A stretch of 6,745 nt of DNA. Source: CAYOPZ01 sp964406005. GTDB lineage: Bacteria; Bacteroidota; Bacteroidia; Bacteroidales; SM23-62. The notes under the pieces are model-generated. The model was not told the origin of the DNA. It ran no database searches and saw nothing but the letters and a program-made list of their open reading frames with translations. The translations under genes and the position numbers were made by a program. Where the stretch lies: NCBI GenBank assembly GCA_964406005.1, contig CAYOPZ010000060.1, positions 1 through 6,745 on the forward strand. Direction: 5' to 3'. Of the stretch, positions 6,463 to 6,745 are shown in pieces (positions within the stretch are counted from its first letter, which is position 1; each line of letters begins with the position of its first letter).

Positions 6463-6488
6463 GGGTGGACCTGTTAATGGTAGTTAAG

Positions 6489-6520
6489 CAAATTTATAAC
6501 TTAATTGGATCAATTGAAAA
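6489..6520 (-). promoter_or_regulatory. Candidate Bacteroidota-type promoter of the OmpA-family gene
   Basis: On the minus strand TAAATTTG (6496 down to 6489) matches the TAnnTTTG -7 consensus exactly and lies 26 bp before the ATG. TTTT (6520 down to 6517) occupies the -33 TTTG position with a 20-bp spacer, a normal distance. The upstream part of the promoter falls inside the left half of hairpin copy C, so that repeat supplies or overlaps the polymerase-binding site. Confidence 0.5.
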
Positions 6521-6560
6521 TAGTTTTTTACAACCGCCAGCTGCGGTTTTATAATTGATC
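6508..6560 (+). repeat. Degenerate hairpin repeat copy C
   Basis: Short arms GATCAATT (6508-6515) and AATTGATC (6553-6560) are exact reverse complements, extended by AAAA (6517-6520) against TTTT (6547-6550). The right half of the core is kept: 6537-6553 is identical to 72-88 of copy A (17 nt). The left half with the AAATC stem is missing, replaced by a short sequence in which CCGC (6534-6537) faces GCGG (6542-6545). Its last five bases overlap the first five of copy D's left arm. Confidence 0.7.
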
Positions 6561-6632
6561 AGATCCTTTGAAACCGCAGCCGGCAAATTTTGCTTCGCAA
6601 TATTTAATGCTGCTCTTCAAAGGATCTGATCA
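6556..6632 (-). repeat. Hairpin repeat copy D, reverse orientation, enlarged inner stem
   Basis: Perfect 17-bp arms TGATCAGATCCTTTGAA (6556-6572) and TTCAAAGGATCTGATCA (6616-6632). The core is on the minus strand: GCAGC 6576-6580 pairs with GCTGC 6609-6613, and the innermost stem is lengthened to AAATTTTGC (6585-6593) against GCAATATTT (6597-6605), one mismatch, around a TTC loop. Read on the minus strand it shares CATTAAAT and ATTTGCCGG with copy B, so B and D form one subtype, and A and E another. The arm also contains the dyad GATC-N-GATC (6557-6565 and 6623-6631). Confidence 0.88.
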
Positions 6633-6693
6633 TACAACATGTTTGTTAATCCAGCAATGCAGAACTTACCTGCAGTCGTTTCATGTCTGAGAA
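6633..6693. other. Spacer between hairpin copies D and E
   Basis: I see no gene, promoter match or repeat in these 61 bp. With the flanking hairpins they form the region upstream of the OmpA-family gene; the next gene lies outside the window. Confidence 0.6.
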
Positions 6694-6745
6694 AGCAGAT
6701 ATAAAGAGCAGCCTCAAATCTCTGATTTCCAGCTGCGGTTTTATA
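6694..6745 (+). repeat. Hairpin repeat copy E, cut by the window end
   Basis: Left arm AGCAGATATAAA (6694-6705) equals the inner 12 bases of copy A's left arm (37-48). The core 6706-6739 differs from copy A at two places (CTC for CTT and loop TCT for TTT), keeping GCAGC/GCTGC and AAATC/GATTT. The right arm begins TTTATA at 6740 and runs off the window. Further inward from the arm, GAA (6691-6693) no longer matches copy A, so the arm is probably shorter here. Confidence 0.85.

Noticed and set aside
6556..6632. Integron attC site
   Set aside because: attC sites keep conserved outer core sites and vary in the centre; here the centre is conserved and the outer arms vary. No integrase or cassette is visible.

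Overview
The window looks like a chromosomal fragment of a Bacteroidota organism, probably from a draft or metagenome assembly because it contains a run of exactly 100 N. Four things point there: two TPR/PD40 beta-propeller envelope proteins, one with an OmpA-type peptidoglycan domain; a short stand-alone HsdR_N-type nuclease next to holA; start codons without clear Shine-Dalgarno sequences; and a TAnnTTTG-type -7 promoter element upstream of the OmpA-family gene. No phage, plasmid or transposase gene is visible.

Layout. Positions 1-414 hold no gene. They contain a family of long perfect hairpins, an assembly gap (194-293) and an in-phase 88-bp repetition around that gap. Next comes a minus-strand pair, holA (DNA polymerase III delta) followed after one base by a small rhomboid protease gene. 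Divergent from holA, on the plus strand, is a 149-aa PD-(D/E)xK protein of the HsdR N-terminal type. It converges with a minus-strand set read right to left: a TPR-PD40-OmpA protein (598 aa), a TPR-PD40 paralogue without the OmpA domain (484 aa), and a RimJ/RimL-like GNAT acetyltransferase. Positions 6463-6745 hold a candidate promoter and three more members of the hairpin family, the last cut by the window end.

How the genes relate. The two TPR-PD40 proteins have signal peptides and should act in the periplasm or at the outer membrane, where the OmpA domain would anchor the longer one to peptidoglycan. Their shared order of parts recalls PorE of the type IX secretion system, but no secretion genes lie here to confirm it. 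holA and the rhomboid gene are housekeeping-type genes that probably share a transcript.

The least ordinary content is the hairpin family. A core of about 35 nt, itself a nested stem-loop, sits in the middle of 17-20 bp perfect inverted arms. The arm sequence differs from copy to copy, yet the two arms within a copy match exactly (ATTTGAGCAGATATAAA, GGGTGAACAGGTCCTGTTAA, TGATCAGATCCTTTGAA). The core shows a compensatory base-pair change between copies. One copy has mismatched arms, combining the left arm of one hairpin with the right arm of another, next to the assembly gap. I do not recognise this family.
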